Shown: one piece after another, positions 16,213 through 25,290 of the stretch
Layout: every line of letters starts with the position of its first letter
Numbering within the stretch: position 1 is the stretch's first letter
From: Neobacillus rhizophilus
GTDB lineage: Bacteria; Bacillota; Bacilli; Bacillales; Cytobacillaceae
Assembly (NCBI RefSeq): GCF_018343535.1
Contig: NZ_JAGYPF010000001.1
Location: 248,001-312,000, forward strand
Reading direction: 5' to 3'
Length of the DNA stretch: 64,000 nucleotides
Notes under the pieces: model-generated
What the model was told of the DNA's origin: nothing
The model's input: only the letters and a program-made list of their open reading frames with translations
Database searches by the model: none
Position numbers and translations under genes: made by a program

Positions 16213-17706
16213 TTGTTGAATATTAGTGAAGTTTTGTTTCAAACGGCAAAAGAAATGCCCAATCATGCTGCTATTGTATTTCGGAACGAGAAAATTACCT
16301 ATCATGAGTTATCTGATAAGGTGAAGGAAAAAGCGGCAGGACTTCGAAAGTATGGAATTACAAACGGTTCTCATGTCGGTCTGATGATGGCCAATAAGCC
16401 GGAATATGTAATTGCCTATTTTTCCTTGCTAGCAATTGGTGCCACTGTGATTCCTCTTAATCCTACCTTCAAAGAAAATGAAATAACCTATATTCTAAAT
16501 GATTCCGATGCTGTTGCCCTTATAGTTGATGAAATTGGCCTTGGTGAAGTTCAAAAGGCCCACAAGTCTCTCTCATCAGTAAGATCTATCTTCACTTTAA
16601 CCAAAACAGAAGCCTATGTCGCGTGGGAAGAAGTCTCTGGTGAACCCGCAAATTTCTTTATCGAACAAAAAAATCCATATGATAATGCCCAAATAATCTA
16701 TACTTCAGGAACAACTGGCAAGCCGAAAGGGGCATTGATTACACACGGAAATCTGGGTTGGATGTCGGAAACGAGTGCTGACCTTTTGGAGCTAACAAAG
16801 GAAGACCGGGTTCTTGTCGTTCTCCCATTATTTCATGCGTATGCAAAGCTGCAGGGCTTACTTATCTGTTTGTTAAGAGGGGCTACGATCTACTTGGAAG
16901 AACGCTTTATTCCAGATGTTATCCTACAGAAGCTTGCCGACAACCATATTTCCATTTTTCTCGGTGTTCCTACCATGTACACGAAGTTTATCCATTCGCC
17001 AAAAATAAAAGAATTAGATTTTTCCAGCCTCAGACTTGCAGGTTCAGGCGGAGCCAGTCTCCCAGTTGAAATTCTAGAAAAAGTGGAGGAGGAAATGGGT
17101 GTACAAATCGGCGAAGGCTATGGCCAGACCGAAAGCACTGTCATGATTAGCTGTTTCCCTAGCGATATTGAAAAGGTTCCAGGGTCAGTCGGGGTGCCCG
17201 TTCCTGGTATCGAGCTGCAAATAGTCGACCCGAATGGCAGGGAAGTCCCTGTTAACGAAGTAGGGGAAATTATTTTTAAAGGGCCAAACGGCATGAAAGG
17301 CTATTATAAAAAAGAAGAAGCAACGAACGAGACGATAAAAGACGGCTGGGTCTATACCGGAGACCTAGGGAGGAGGGATGAGCGAGGATACCTTTATATT
17401 GTTGACCGCAAAAAGGACATGATTATCCGCGGCGGCTACAATGTCTATCCACGAGAAATAGAGGAGGTACTTTATACTCACCCAAATATAGTAGAGTGCG
17501 CAGTAGTTGGCGAATCTGACCCTGTTTTTGGAGAAGAAGTAGCCGCTTATGTTGTGACGAAATCGGAAATCACACCAGATGAGATCGCAAGTTTCTGTAA
17601 ACAACAGCTGGCTTATTACAAGATTCCTAGAAAAATATATTTTATGAAAGAACTGCCGAAAACAACAACTGGAAAGATTCTGAAAACACCGTTAAAAAAG
17701 AAATAA
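16213..17706 (+). CDS. Long-chain acyl-CoA ligase-type AMP-binding protein
   Basis: A 497-residue adenylating enzyme. The P-loop is YTSGTTGKPKGA, followed by EGYGQTES (A5 region), YTGDLG (A7), DRKKDMIIRGGYNVYP (A8) and the catalytic lysine in TTGKILKTPL (A10). It activates a carboxylate, probably a fatty acid, to acyl-AMP and then acyl-CoA. TTG start with AAGGAGGGG. A cre site lies upstream. Two alcohol dehydrogenases, a thioesterase and an ether-lipid-synthase-like flavoprotein follow on the same strand, suggesting a fatty acid/fatty alcohol pathway. Confidence 0.87.
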   Translation: MLNISEVLFQTAKEMPNHAAIVFRNEKITYHELSDKVKEKAAGLRKYGITNGSHVGLMMANKPEYVIAYFSLLAIGATVIPLNPTFKENEITYILNDSDAVALIVDEIGLGEVQKAHKSLSSVRSIFTLTKTEAYVAWEEVSGEPANFFIEQKNPYDNAQIIYTSGTTGKPKGALITHGNLGWMSETSADLLELTKEDRVLVVLPLFHAYAKLQGLLICLLRGATIYLEERFIPDVILQKLADNHISIFLGVPTMYTKFIHSPKIKELDFSSLRLAGSGGASLPVEILEKVEEEMGVQIGEGYGQTESTVMISCFPSDIEKVPGSVGVPVPGIELQIVDPNGREVPVNEVGEIIFKGPNGMKGYYKKEEATNETIKDGWVYTGDLGRRDERGYLYIVDRKKDMIIRGGYNVYPREIEEVLYTHPNIVECAVVGESDPVFGEEVAAYVVTKSEITPDEIASFCKQQLAYYKIPRKIYFMKELPKTTTGKILKTPLKKK

Positions 17707-17802
17707 ATCTTCAATAGTTTGTTCTTTTTTTGTTAGGACATAGAATATCTTTTAAGGTAATTATTTGAAATTAATAGGTGAAAAGTTTGGGAGGGAATCT
17801 AT

Positions 17803-18855
17803 TTGAGAGCTGCACAAATTATTGAGCAAAGACAGCCATTAAGAATCGGAAATGTAGTTGATCCAACACCTGGTCCACATGATGTGATTGTCAAGGTAGA
17901 GGCAAGCGGCGTGTGCCGGAGTGACTGGCATGCGTGGATGGGAGATTGGGCATGGCTTGGTCTAAGTCCAGTGCTGCCAATTATACCAGGCCACGAATTT
18001 GGCGGAGTTGTCGAAGCCGTCGGAAAAGAAGTAAAAAACTTCAGACCAGGCGACCGGGTGACGGCACCATTTCATGAAGGTTGTTCACACTGCCCAAGCT
18101 GTTTAGGCGGCCATTCTAACCGCTGTGATAATTTGCAAATTTTTGGATTTGCCCATGATGGAGCTTATGCGGAATATGTAAAAGTGCCTAAGGGAGATTT
18201 TAATTTAGTTCCACTTCCGGATGAAGTTGATACAGTTACTGCTGCTGCAATCGGCTGCCGTTACATGACGGGCTTCCATGGTGTGGTGCGTGCCAACTTG
18301 AAGCCAGGAAATTTTCTGGTGGTCCACGGGGCAGGCGGTGTAGGGTTGTCGTCCGTTCAGGTCGGAAATGCTATTGGCGCTCAAGTCATTGCGGTAGATG
18401 TGGATGATGCCAAGCTGGAAATGGCCCGAAAAGAAGGGGCTGTAGCGACGGTCAATGCACGCAGCGAGAATGTGGTGGCAGCTATAAAGGAAATTACTAG
18501 AGGGGGTGCCCATGCCTCTATCGAAGCACTGGGAATCCAGGAAACCATATTAAATTCCGTGCTTTGTTTAAGAAAGGGCGGCCGCCATGTCCAAATCGGC
18601 TTAACAACCCATAACGAACAAGGAATTGCCGGCCTTCCGATTGATGCAATCACAGCGATGGAATTAGAAATTGTCGGGAGCCTAGGGAATCCACGGTCGG
18701 AGTACGATGGATTATTGTCAATGATTGCTCAGGGAAAATTAAATCCACGTTCCCTCGTATCAAGGGAGATAGCTCTAGACCAAGTGAATGACGTCCTCAA
18801 TGATATGACTAATTTTAAAACCTATGGCTTTAATGTCATTACAAAATTTAAATAA
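17803..18855 (+). CDS. Zinc-dependent alcohol dehydrogenase
   Basis: A 350-residue medium-chain dehydrogenase. The catalytic zinc ligands lie in GVCRSDWH and PGHEFGG. The structural zinc site is the cysteine cluster CSHCPSC followed by NRC. The nucleotide-binding motif is GAGGVG. TTG start with GGGAGG just upstream. Substrate unknown; the neighbours suggest a primary alcohol of a lipid. A hairpin follows the gene, so it may be its own transcription unit. Confidence 0.88.
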   Translation: MRAAQIIEQRQPLRIGNVVDPTPGPHDVIVKVEASGVCRSDWHAWMGDWAWLGLSPVLPIIPGHEFGGVVEAVGKEVKNFRPGDRVTAPFHEGCSHCPSCLGGHSNRCDNLQIFGFAHDGAYAEYVKVPKGDFNLVPLPDEVDTVTAAAIGCRYMTGFHGVVRANLKPGNFLVVHGAGGVGLSSVQVGNAIGAQVIAVDVDDAKLEMARKEGAVATVNARSENVVAAIKEITRGGAHASIEALGIQETILNSVLCLRKGGRHVQIGLTTHNEQGIAGLPIDAITAMELEIVGSLGNPRSEYDGLLSMIAQGKLNPRSLVSREIALDQVNDVLNDMTNFKTYGFNVITKFK

Positions 18856-18870
18856 GCTTTGATTTCGAAT

Positions 18871-18900
18871 AAATAGCCTGGTGTCCGCCGGGCTATTTAT
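18871..18900 (+). terminator. Hairpin after the zinc alcohol dehydrogenase gene
   Basis: AAATAGCC (18871-18878) pairs with GGCTATTT (18891-18898); the T-run is weak. Confidence 0.6.
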
Positions 18901-18983
18901 TATGTAAAAATCAGCAGGGATATTGCCTTCCTTGTTGAAATAGTTTAATAGGTACTGAAAATTTTAAAGGAGGGACAACGTAA

Positions 18984-20135
18984 ATGATTTCAACCTTAAG
19001 ATTCCCAAAACAATCATATACCGGCTGGGGCTCCATAGCGAAGCTTTTTGAAGAACTGGAGGATATGAAGCCTAGCCGTATTCTAGTAGTTACCGACCAA
19101 ACCCTTGTTAAAATCGGATTGGTCCATCAATACTTATCTCCCCTAAATGAACAATATGATGTTAGCCTTTATACTGATGTTGAGCCGGAACCATCGCTCG
19201 CTTGTGCAGAGAGATTAGCGGCGTATGCTCGCGAAGGCGGGTTCGATTGTGTAATCGGTTTAGGTGGCGGTAGTGCATTAGACTTGGCAAAAATCGCTGC
19301 CGTCATATCGCAAAATGAGGGTGATACAGCAGATTATCTTAATCTCACTGGTACACGGAAGCTAAAAACGAGGGGAGTCCCAAAAATATTAATTCCCACA
19401 ACATCTGGAACTGGCAGTGAGGTAACAGATATTGCCGTTGTTTCCCTTGAAGGGACCAAGGATGTCGTCACTCATGATTTCTTACTAGCTGATATTGCGA
19501 TAGTTGATCCACAATTAACCCTGTCTGTTCCTAAAAGAATAACAGCGGCCACCGGAATTGATGCCTTAACACATGCTGTGGAAGCCTTTCTTTCTGTTAA
19601 TGCAAACGAGGCAACAGATGCACTTGCTATTAAAGCTGTCGAATTAATCGGTGGCTCATTAATGAATGCAGTTGATAATGGAGAAGACAGGGAAGCAAGA
19701 ACTGCGATGAGCTACGGCAGTTATCTTGCCGGACTGGCTTTTTTCAACGCAGGTGTCGCCGGTGTTCATGCCCTTGCCTATCCGCTCGGAAGCCAGTTCA
19801 AATTACCGCATGGAGAGTCCAACGCTGTGTTACTTCCGTATGTCATGAAAACGATTTCTCCAAGCTGCCGTAACAAACTGAATCGGGTATGCAACATATT
19901 AACCAATCACGGTGAGGAACGAACTGAAGATGAAATTTTAACGTTATTTTATAAACTGGTCGAAAGCGTCGGGCTTCCAACGACACTAAAAGAATATGGC
20001 ATACCAGAATCCAGTCTTTCAAGCTTAACTGAAGATGCAATCAAACAAAAAAGACTCCTGGCCCGAAGCCCAAAACCTCTCGGCAAAGATGAAATCTATC
20101 AAATTTATCAAATGGCTTTTAACGGCTTAGATTAA
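18984..20135 (+). CDS. Iron-containing alcohol dehydrogenase
   Basis: A 383-residue group III dehydrogenase. It shows the NAD-binding GLGGGSALDLAK, the family signature region TTSGTGSEVTD, and metal-binding residues in GIDALTHAVEAF and in HALAYPLGSQFKLPHGESNAV. AAGGAGGG precedes ATG 18984. The substrate could be a primary alcohol or its aldehyde. Only 13 bp separate it from the thioesterase gene, so these form an operon with the next two genes. Confidence 0.88.
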   Translation: MISTLRFPKQSYTGWGSIAKLFEELEDMKPSRILVVTDQTLVKIGLVHQYLSPLNEQYDVSLYTDVEPEPSLACAERLAAYAREGGFDCVIGLGGGSALDLAKIAAVISQNEGDTADYLNLTGTRKLKTRGVPKILIPTTSGTGSEVTDIAVVSLEGTKDVVTHDFLLADIAIVDPQLTLSVPKRITAATGIDALTHAVEAFLSVNANEATDALAIKAVELIGGSLMNAVDNGEDREARTAMSYGSYLAGLAFFNAGVAGVHALAYPLGSQFKLPHGESNAVLLPYVMKTISPSCRNKLNRVCNILTNHGEERTEDEILTLFYKLVESVGLPTTLKEYGIPESSLSSLTEDAIKQKRLLARSPKPLGKDEIYQIYQMAFNGLD

Positions 20136-20148
20136 AGGTGGTTTTCTC

Positions 20149-20550
20149 ATGTATTTGACATTAATCGAACCAAGGGTTTCTGAAACGGACGGTGTCGGCC
20201 ATATCAATAATACGACGATCCCAATTTGGCTGGAGGCAGGCCGAAACAAGCTTTTTAAATTATTCAACCCGGAGGATACCTTTCATGACTGGAAGATGAT
20301 TATTTTAAAAACAAATGTAGAATACGTAGCACAAATTTATTTTGGTAAAGACGTAGAGGTAAAAACATGGGTGAAGAAAATCGGCAATTCCAGTTTGGAG
20401 CTATACGAGGAAATTCATCAAGAGGGCAGACTATGCGTTATTGGTACTGCAGTATATGTGAATTTTAACCTTCAAACGCAGAAATCCGAACCAATTCCTA
20501 ATGATATCAGACAGGAATTGGAGCTTCATTTATATGAAAATATTAATTAA
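20149..20550 (+). CDS. Acyl-CoA thioesterase, hot-dog fold
   Basis: A 133-residue 4HBT-type thioesterase. The typical start is ETDGVGHINNTTIPIWLEAGR, with the conserved helix and later strands VEVKTWVKKIGNSSLELYEEI. It hydrolyses acyl-CoA to acid and CoA. It lies between the iron alcohol dehydrogenase and the FAD-linked enzyme, with 13 and 15 bp gaps. Confidence 0.85.
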   Translation: MYLTLIEPRVSETDGVGHINNTTIPIWLEAGRNKLFKLFNPEDTFHDWKMIILKTNVEYVAQIYFGKDVEVKTWVKKIGNSSLELYEEIHQEGRLCVIGTAVYVNFNLQTQKSEPIPNDIRQELELHLYENIN

Positions 20551-20565
20551 TGAGGGGGAATTTAA

Positions 20566-22170
20566 GTGACACCTCGCAAAATGAAATTTTGGGGATGGGG
20601 CTATGAAGATGGCCTGTCCCCTCAGGTTCAGTATCAAGTGGAAGCAGCAATGGCAAAACGGTTTGGAGTAAGCGATTGGAAGAAGACGCCGCCGCCAGCT
20701 ATCACTGAAATATCTCTCAAGCAGCCTCGCATACACATACCACAATCTCTTCAGCATCTATGTACTAATGATACCCACGAGCGCTTATCGCACACATATG
20801 GAAAATCCTACAGGGATGTCGTGAGGGCTTTTCGCCGTGATTTTACGAATGCTCCAGACATAGTGGCTTTTCCCCGTAATGACCATGAACTTATTAATAT
20901 TCTAGACTGGTGTAACGAAATTCAGGCTGCTGTTATTATTTATGGCGGCGGAACAAGTGTAGTAGGAGGGGTTGAGCCTGAAATCGATGACCGATATTCG
21001 GGTTCAGTATCGATTGATATAAGGAATTTTAATCAAGTCCTTGAGGTTGACAAAATTTCGCGTGCTGCACGTATTCAGGCGGGGATTCGCGGGCCGGCTA
21101 TTGAAAAGCAATTAAAGGAGCAGGATTTAACTCTCCGTTTCTTTCCACAGTCTTTCGAATTTTCCACGTTAGGAGGATGGATTGCTACCCGTGCAGGGGG
21201 CCATTTTGCCACCCTGCACACACATATCGATGATTTCGTGCAATCGCTACGTGTCATTACTCCAAAAGGCGTGGTTGAAACAAGAAGGCTGCCTGGTTCT
21301 GGTGCAGGACCAAGCCCTGACAGGATGTTTATTGGCTCTGAAGGTACGCTTGGAATAATCACTGAGGCCTGGGTCAGGCTTCAGGACCGTCCGGTTTATC
21401 GAACTGCAGCCTCGGTACGTTTCCCGGATTTTCAGTCCGGAGTGAAAGCCGTCCGGGTACTAAGCCAATCTGGTTTATATCCTTCCAATTGCCGTTTGCT
21501 TGATACAGGTGAGGCGCACGACTCTGGGGCAGGGGACGGACAAACAGCAGTACTCATCCTTGGCTTTGAGTCGCATGATCATCTTCTTGACGTTTGGATG
21601 ATTAGGGCATTAGAATGCTGTAAGGAATTTGGCGGAGTATATGGGCAGGATGTTATCAAAACTAGAAGTGATTCATCCGCAAGCAGGGAAGGTGATGTGG
21701 GTACGTGGCGAAATGCGTTTATCCAAGCACCGTATCTAAGGGATGTCCTTGTCGGCTTAGGGATTATCGTGGAAACCTTCGAAACAGCGATAACATGGGA
21801 CCGTTTTGAAGGATTTCATACTGGAGTAATGGAGGCCGCTCAAAAGGCGGTTAGAGAAATTTCCGGCCATAATGGATGGGTGACATGCCGAATCACACAT
21901 GTCTACCCTGATGGACCGGCACCATATTACACCGTTAAAGCTCTTGGAAAGCCTGGCAGTGAACTGGAGCAGTGGGACGAAATCAAAGCGGCTGTATCTG
22001 AGGCCATCATTTCCCTCGGCGGCACGATTACCCACCATCACGCAGTTGGCCGTGACCACAGGCCATGGTATGACAAACAGCGTCCGGACCTCTTCGCCTC
22101 TGCACTAAAATCGGTAAAACGCACACTAGACCCTGGATATATTCTTAACCCGGGAGTGCTCATAGATTAA
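20566..22170 (+). CDS. FAD-binding oxidoreductase resembling alkylglycerone-phosphate synthase
   Basis: A 534-residue VAO-type flavoprotein. FAD-binding motifs are VIIYGGGTSVVGG and EFSTLGGWIATRAGG, then GSEGTLGIITEA. The C-terminus keeps features of alkylglycerone-phosphate synthase: an arginine in TCRITHVY, a tyrosine pair in APYYTV, and the triple histidine in THHHAVG. That enzyme swaps the acyl group of acyl-DHAP for a fatty alcohol, the first step of ether lipids. GTG start with GAGGGGG upstream. Bacterial relatives are usually called generic FAD oxidases, so ether-lipid synthesis is inference. Confidence 0.8.
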   Translation: MTPRKMKFWGWGYEDGLSPQVQYQVEAAMAKRFGVSDWKKTPPPAITEISLKQPRIHIPQSLQHLCTNDTHERLSHTYGKSYRDVVRAFRRDFTNAPDIVAFPRNDHELINILDWCNEIQAAVIIYGGGTSVVGGVEPEIDDRYSGSVSIDIRNFNQVLEVDKISRAARIQAGIRGPAIEKQLKEQDLTLRFFPQSFEFSTLGGWIATRAGGHFATLHTHIDDFVQSLRVITPKGVVETRRLPGSGAGPSPDRMFIGSEGTLGIITEAWVRLQDRPVYRTAASVRFPDFQSGVKAVRVLSQSGLYPSNCRLLDTGEAHDSGAGDGQTAVLILGFESHDHLLDVWMIRALECCKEFGGVYGQDVIKTRSDSSASREGDVGTWRNAFIQAPYLRDVLVGLGIIVETFETAITWDRFEGFHTGVMEAAQKAVREISGHNGWVTCRITHVYPDGPAPYYTVKALGKPGSELEQWDEIKAAVSEAIISLGGTITHHHAVGRDHRPWYDKQRPDLFASALKSVKRTLDPGYILNPGVLID

Positions 22171-22612
22171 AGCTGTATAAAAGGCTCTTATGCTACTGAA
22201 CCGATGTTTTTTTCAAGCGTTTGAGCTCATATAAAGGCTCTATGCTACCGAACCGATGACTTTTTCAAGCGTTTGAGCTCATATAAAGGCTCTATGCTAC
22301 CGAACCGATGTTTTTTTCAAGCGTTTGAGCTCATATAAAGGCTCTATGCTACCGAACCGATGTTTTTTTCAAGCGTTTGAGCTCATATAAAGGCTCTATG
22401 CTACCGAACCGATGTCTTTTTCAAGCGTTTGAGCTCATATAAAGGTTCTATGCTACCGAACCGTTGATTTTTTCAAGCGTTTGAGCTCATATAAAGGCTC
22501 TATACTACCGAACCGATGTTTTTTTCAAGCGTTTGAGCTCATATAAAGGTTCTATGCTACCAAAGCGATGATTTTTTTAAGCAATCGAGGTCATATAAAT
22601 TCTCTACACTAA
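22171..22612. repeat. Tandem array of about eight 52-bp repeats
   Basis: The motif GAGCTCATATAAAGG starts at 22223, 22275, 22327, 22379, 22431, 22483 and 22535, exactly 52 bp apart. Degenerate copies flank both ends (from about 22171 and at 22587). Each unit also contains GCTACCGAACCGATG, a T-run of 5-7 bases and TCAAGCGTTTGA. Central copies are nearly identical. The period is not a multiple of three and no reading frame runs through it. It fills the gap between two convergent genes. Confidence 0.95.
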
Positions 22613-22665
22613 AAAGGCCTGATCCCCTGCACTTATAAACAGCAGCGCAGCGGGGTCAGGCCCTT
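22611..22665 (-). terminator. Terminator of the GH18 gene
   Basis: GGCCTGATCCCC pairs with GGGGTCAGGCC with one bulged base. On the minus strand the stem is followed by five T residues. Confidence 0.8.
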
Positions 22666-22671
22666 TCATCC

Positions 22672-23835
22672 TTAATTTCTTTTTACAGTGTAATATTTTA
22701 TCGGATCCTTTTCGGATTCCTTCAGGACTTCTGAGATTGTGTTTGTGATGCTTTCCGGTCCTTGGGCATCAAGTCCGGTCTCCCACATCATCATTCCGCC
22801 CATGCCGTGGTCAAGGGCCAATCTCGTTTTTTTCTTCATTGTCTCTTCACCATTATAATAGTAGGTTGTACCGTTCATTTGGACTGTATCAGCTCCAGCA
22901 TTGGCAGGATTTTGATTTAATATAGCTCCGAATGAAACCTGCTTGATTTTTGGATCCTCAGGCTGCGCATAAAGCGGAACTCCCAAAACCAATTTCTCTT
23001 TTGAAATATTATATTTATCAAAAAGTCCCGTCCAATAGCTTACGATTTTTTCAGTGAATGGGTAGGGAGATAAATTAGCAGCATGGTAGCCGTCATCCCA
23101 TTGTCCGTCATAGGCCATGATGTTTACGTGGTCCACGTATTGAAACATTTCTGGCTCATATTTAACAAACCCAATTTCCGTTAATGTTACTGCATGAATC
23201 ATTGAATATACTGCAATAGAAAGCTCTTTGTTTTTAGGGTGAAGCTGTTCGCTTAATTCTTTCGCGAACGCGGCCAGATTCTGAGCATCGTCGGCGGAAC
23301 GAGGGTGTTCAAAATCGATATCGATCCCGTCCAAATTTTCTCTATCGGCAATTCCAGTTAGTTCATTTACTAGTCTTGTCCGCGACTCCGGATTTGAAAT
23401 GGCCGTTTTGAAATATTCATACGATTCCCCACCTTTAATGTGATACCATCCACCAATGGCTAAAATTGCCTTCGTATTATGTTTTTTCGCATTTGCGACC
23501 ATTGCTCGCAAGTTACCAAGCGCTGTATCTCCGTTTAGCAAAATTCCGCCATCCTTGGTCGGATGCACAAAAGAGAAGATTACATGGGATAACTTGTCAT
23601 ATTCGAACGTATTTGGGTCACGAAAATCTTGTACATATCCAATGAGAACTTTTGAGTGCGCTTTTTCCACTTCAGGGATTGCTTTTTCCTTTGGTTTTAA
23701 AGCGGATTTTGGTGATTGATCTATTTTTACTATTTTTGAATCATGATGATTTGCGGAAAAGAACAATCCGGCAGCAATTCCTCCAATAAAGGTAAATAAG
23801 ATTACCAGTGCAAGGAGGATTTTTCGTTTATTCAT
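22672..23835 (-). CDS. Glycoside hydrolase family 18 protein, membrane-anchored or secreted
   Basis: 387 residues from ATG 23835 (AGGAGGAAGT upstream); an earlier in-frame ATG lacks such a site. An N-terminal membrane segment (ILLALVILFTFIGGIAAGLFF) is followed by a lysine-rich linker and a GH18 barrel. The catalytic motif DGIDIDFE (DxxDxDxE) is intact, as are SHVIFSFVHP, AIGGWY and MMWETGLD. Family members cut chitin or GlcNAc-containing glycans; in spore formers such proteins often act on cell-wall or cortex glycans. Monocistronic. Confidence 0.87.
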   Translation of the reverse strand: MNKRKILLALVILFTFIGGIAAGLFFSANHHDSKIVKIDQSPKSALKPKEKAIPEVEKAHSKVLIGYVQDFRDPNTFEYDKLSHVIFSFVHPTKDGGILLNGDTALGNLRAMVANAKKHNTKAILAIGGWYHIKGGESYEYFKTAISNPESRTRLVNELTGIADRENLDGIDIDFEHPRSADDAQNLAAFAKELSEQLHPKNKELSIAVYSMIHAVTLTEIGFVKYEPEMFQYVDHVNIMAYDGQWDDGYHAANLSPYPFTEKIVSYWTGLFDKYNISKEKLVLGVPLYAQPEDPKIKQVSFGAILNQNPANAGADTVQMNGTTYYYNGEETMKKKTRLALDHGMGGMMMWETGLDAQGPESITNTISEVLKESEKDPIKYYTVKRN

Positions 23836-24010
23836 GGCTGACTTCCTCCTATAAAAATATGACATTAAAAGTTTAACAGATAAGGAGGAAGGAGTGGATG
23901 GTAATATCTTGTAGAGTTATAAAATTCAGAAAATTCTTTATGCACAGCTCGAATTATAGTACAATTTGTAAATGTAAGTCATTTCCAAAGAAATAAATAA
24001 AAAGGGGCTA

Positions 24011-25228
24011 TTGGGAGAAATGGAGAATAAGAACCACTTAAGCAGGACGAAATCAGCTAAACAACAGCGGTTCAAAAATTCATTACGTTTTACCCTGCTT
24101 GCAGTATTTATTTTAGCGGCCGGAGGTTTTGCTGCTGCGTTTTATATGAAGACGGATAAGGCTGTACTTTCGAGTTCCTCTGAAAAAGTTAATGATTCTA
24201 AGAAAGAAGAGAAGAGTGTGATAGAGGAGGAGCAGCCTGAACAATCTCAGGCTCAAATACAAACTCAGCCGAATGCAGAAACGACAATTAAAATAAGTGC
24301 AGCAGGCGATTTTACATTGGGGACAGATGAAACTTTTACATATCCAGATACTTTTGTTCATACAGCATCGGCAAATGGTTTGGCTTATTTTGTTCAAGGA
24401 CTCGATAATATTTTTCTGGAGGACGATCTTACTACGGTCAATTTAGAAACGACGTTAACAAATTCAACACAAAAAGCGCAAAAAACGTTTCGCTTTAAAG
24501 GAGACCCCGGTTATGCAGAAATTTTAAAACTGGGCGGTATTGAGGCAGTTAACCTCGCCAACAATCATATCCATGATTACCTTCAGAAAGGATATGCAGA
24601 CACGATTGAAGCTTTGAAGAACCAACAAATCGGCTACTTCGGCTATGAAAATCAATATATAACAACCGTCAAGGGCGTAAAAATCGGGGCTTTAGGCTAT
24701 GAGGGCTGGCAGGATACACGTGAAGTAAGGAATAAGGTTTCACAAGGTATTAAACAACTGCGAGAGCAGGGGGCACAGATTGTTCTTGTTCATTTTCACT
24801 GGGGAGTGGAACGGCAATACGTTCCAACAGCCTCGCAAAAATCATTGGCCCACTTTGCAATCGATAGTGGTGCCGATTTGATTCTAGGACACCATCCACA
24901 TGTCGTTCAGGGAATTGAAGAATATAACGGTAAATTTATTGTTTACAGTCTTGGGAATTTTATGTTTGGAGGAAACAGGAATCCATCTGATAAAGACACG
25001 TACGTTTTTCAACAGACATTTCATCTCGAAAATGGAGTGCTGACTGATAAAAAAGAAATCAATATTGTTCCATTTTCGATTTCTTCTGTTTCGTCGAAAA
25101 ATAATTACCAGCCTACCAAGTTAAATGGTTCGGAGTTTGATAGAGTGAACAAGAAAATTATTGATGTTTCAAATAGAATCAATGGGACTGGGTGGATGGT
25201 TTATGATCAAGAGATTAATACAGAATAA
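24011..25228 (+). CDS. CapA-family protein
   Basis: A 405-residue protein with an N-terminal membrane anchor (LRFTLLAVFILAAGGFAAAFY), a Glu/Gln/Ser-rich linker and a CapA domain. That domain is a metallophosphatase-like fold with SAAGDFTLGTDE, NLETTLTN, NLANNHIHDY, VHFHWGVE and GHHPHVVQGIE, ending in SLGNFMFGG. CapA supports poly-gamma-glutamate capsule export in Bacillus anthracis, but no capBC genes are near, so capsule synthesis is not implied. Start TTG 24011 with AAGGGG, or ATG 24020. Confidence 0.83.
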   Translation: MGEMENKNHLSRTKSAKQQRFKNSLRFTLLAVFILAAGGFAAAFYMKTDKAVLSSSSEKVNDSKKEEKSVIEEEQPEQSQAQIQTQPNAETTIKISAAGDFTLGTDETFTYPDTFVHTASANGLAYFVQGLDNIFLEDDLTTVNLETTLTNSTQKAQKTFRFKGDPGYAEILKLGGIEAVNLANNHIHDYLQKGYADTIEALKNQQIGYFGYENQYITTVKGVKIGALGYEGWQDTREVRNKVSQGIKQLREQGAQIVLVHFHWGVERQYVPTASQKSLAHFAIDSGADLILGHHPHVVQGIEEYNGKFIVYSLGNFMFGGNRNPSDKDTYVFQQTFHLENGVLTDKKEINIVPFSISSVSSKNNYQPTKLNGSEFDRVNKKIIDVSNRINGTGWMVYDQEINTE

Positions 25229-25254
25229 GCAAATAAAATATATGATAATACGAA

Positions 25255-25278
25255 AGCAGAGAGTTGTGTCTCTCTGCT
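25255..25278. terminator. Hairpin between convergent genes
   Basis: AGCAGAGAG (25255-25263) pairs with CTCTCTGCT (25270-25278); only a weak T-run follows. Confidence 0.55.
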
Positions 25279-25290
25279 CTCATAAGTTTA

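Noticed and set aside
22171..22612. CRISPR array
   Set aside because: The 52-bp units abut without unique spacers, the whole unit is conserved, and no cas genes are near.
24011..25228. Poly-gamma-glutamate capsule locus
   Set aside because: Only a CapA-like protein is present; no capB, capC or capD homologues lie nearby.
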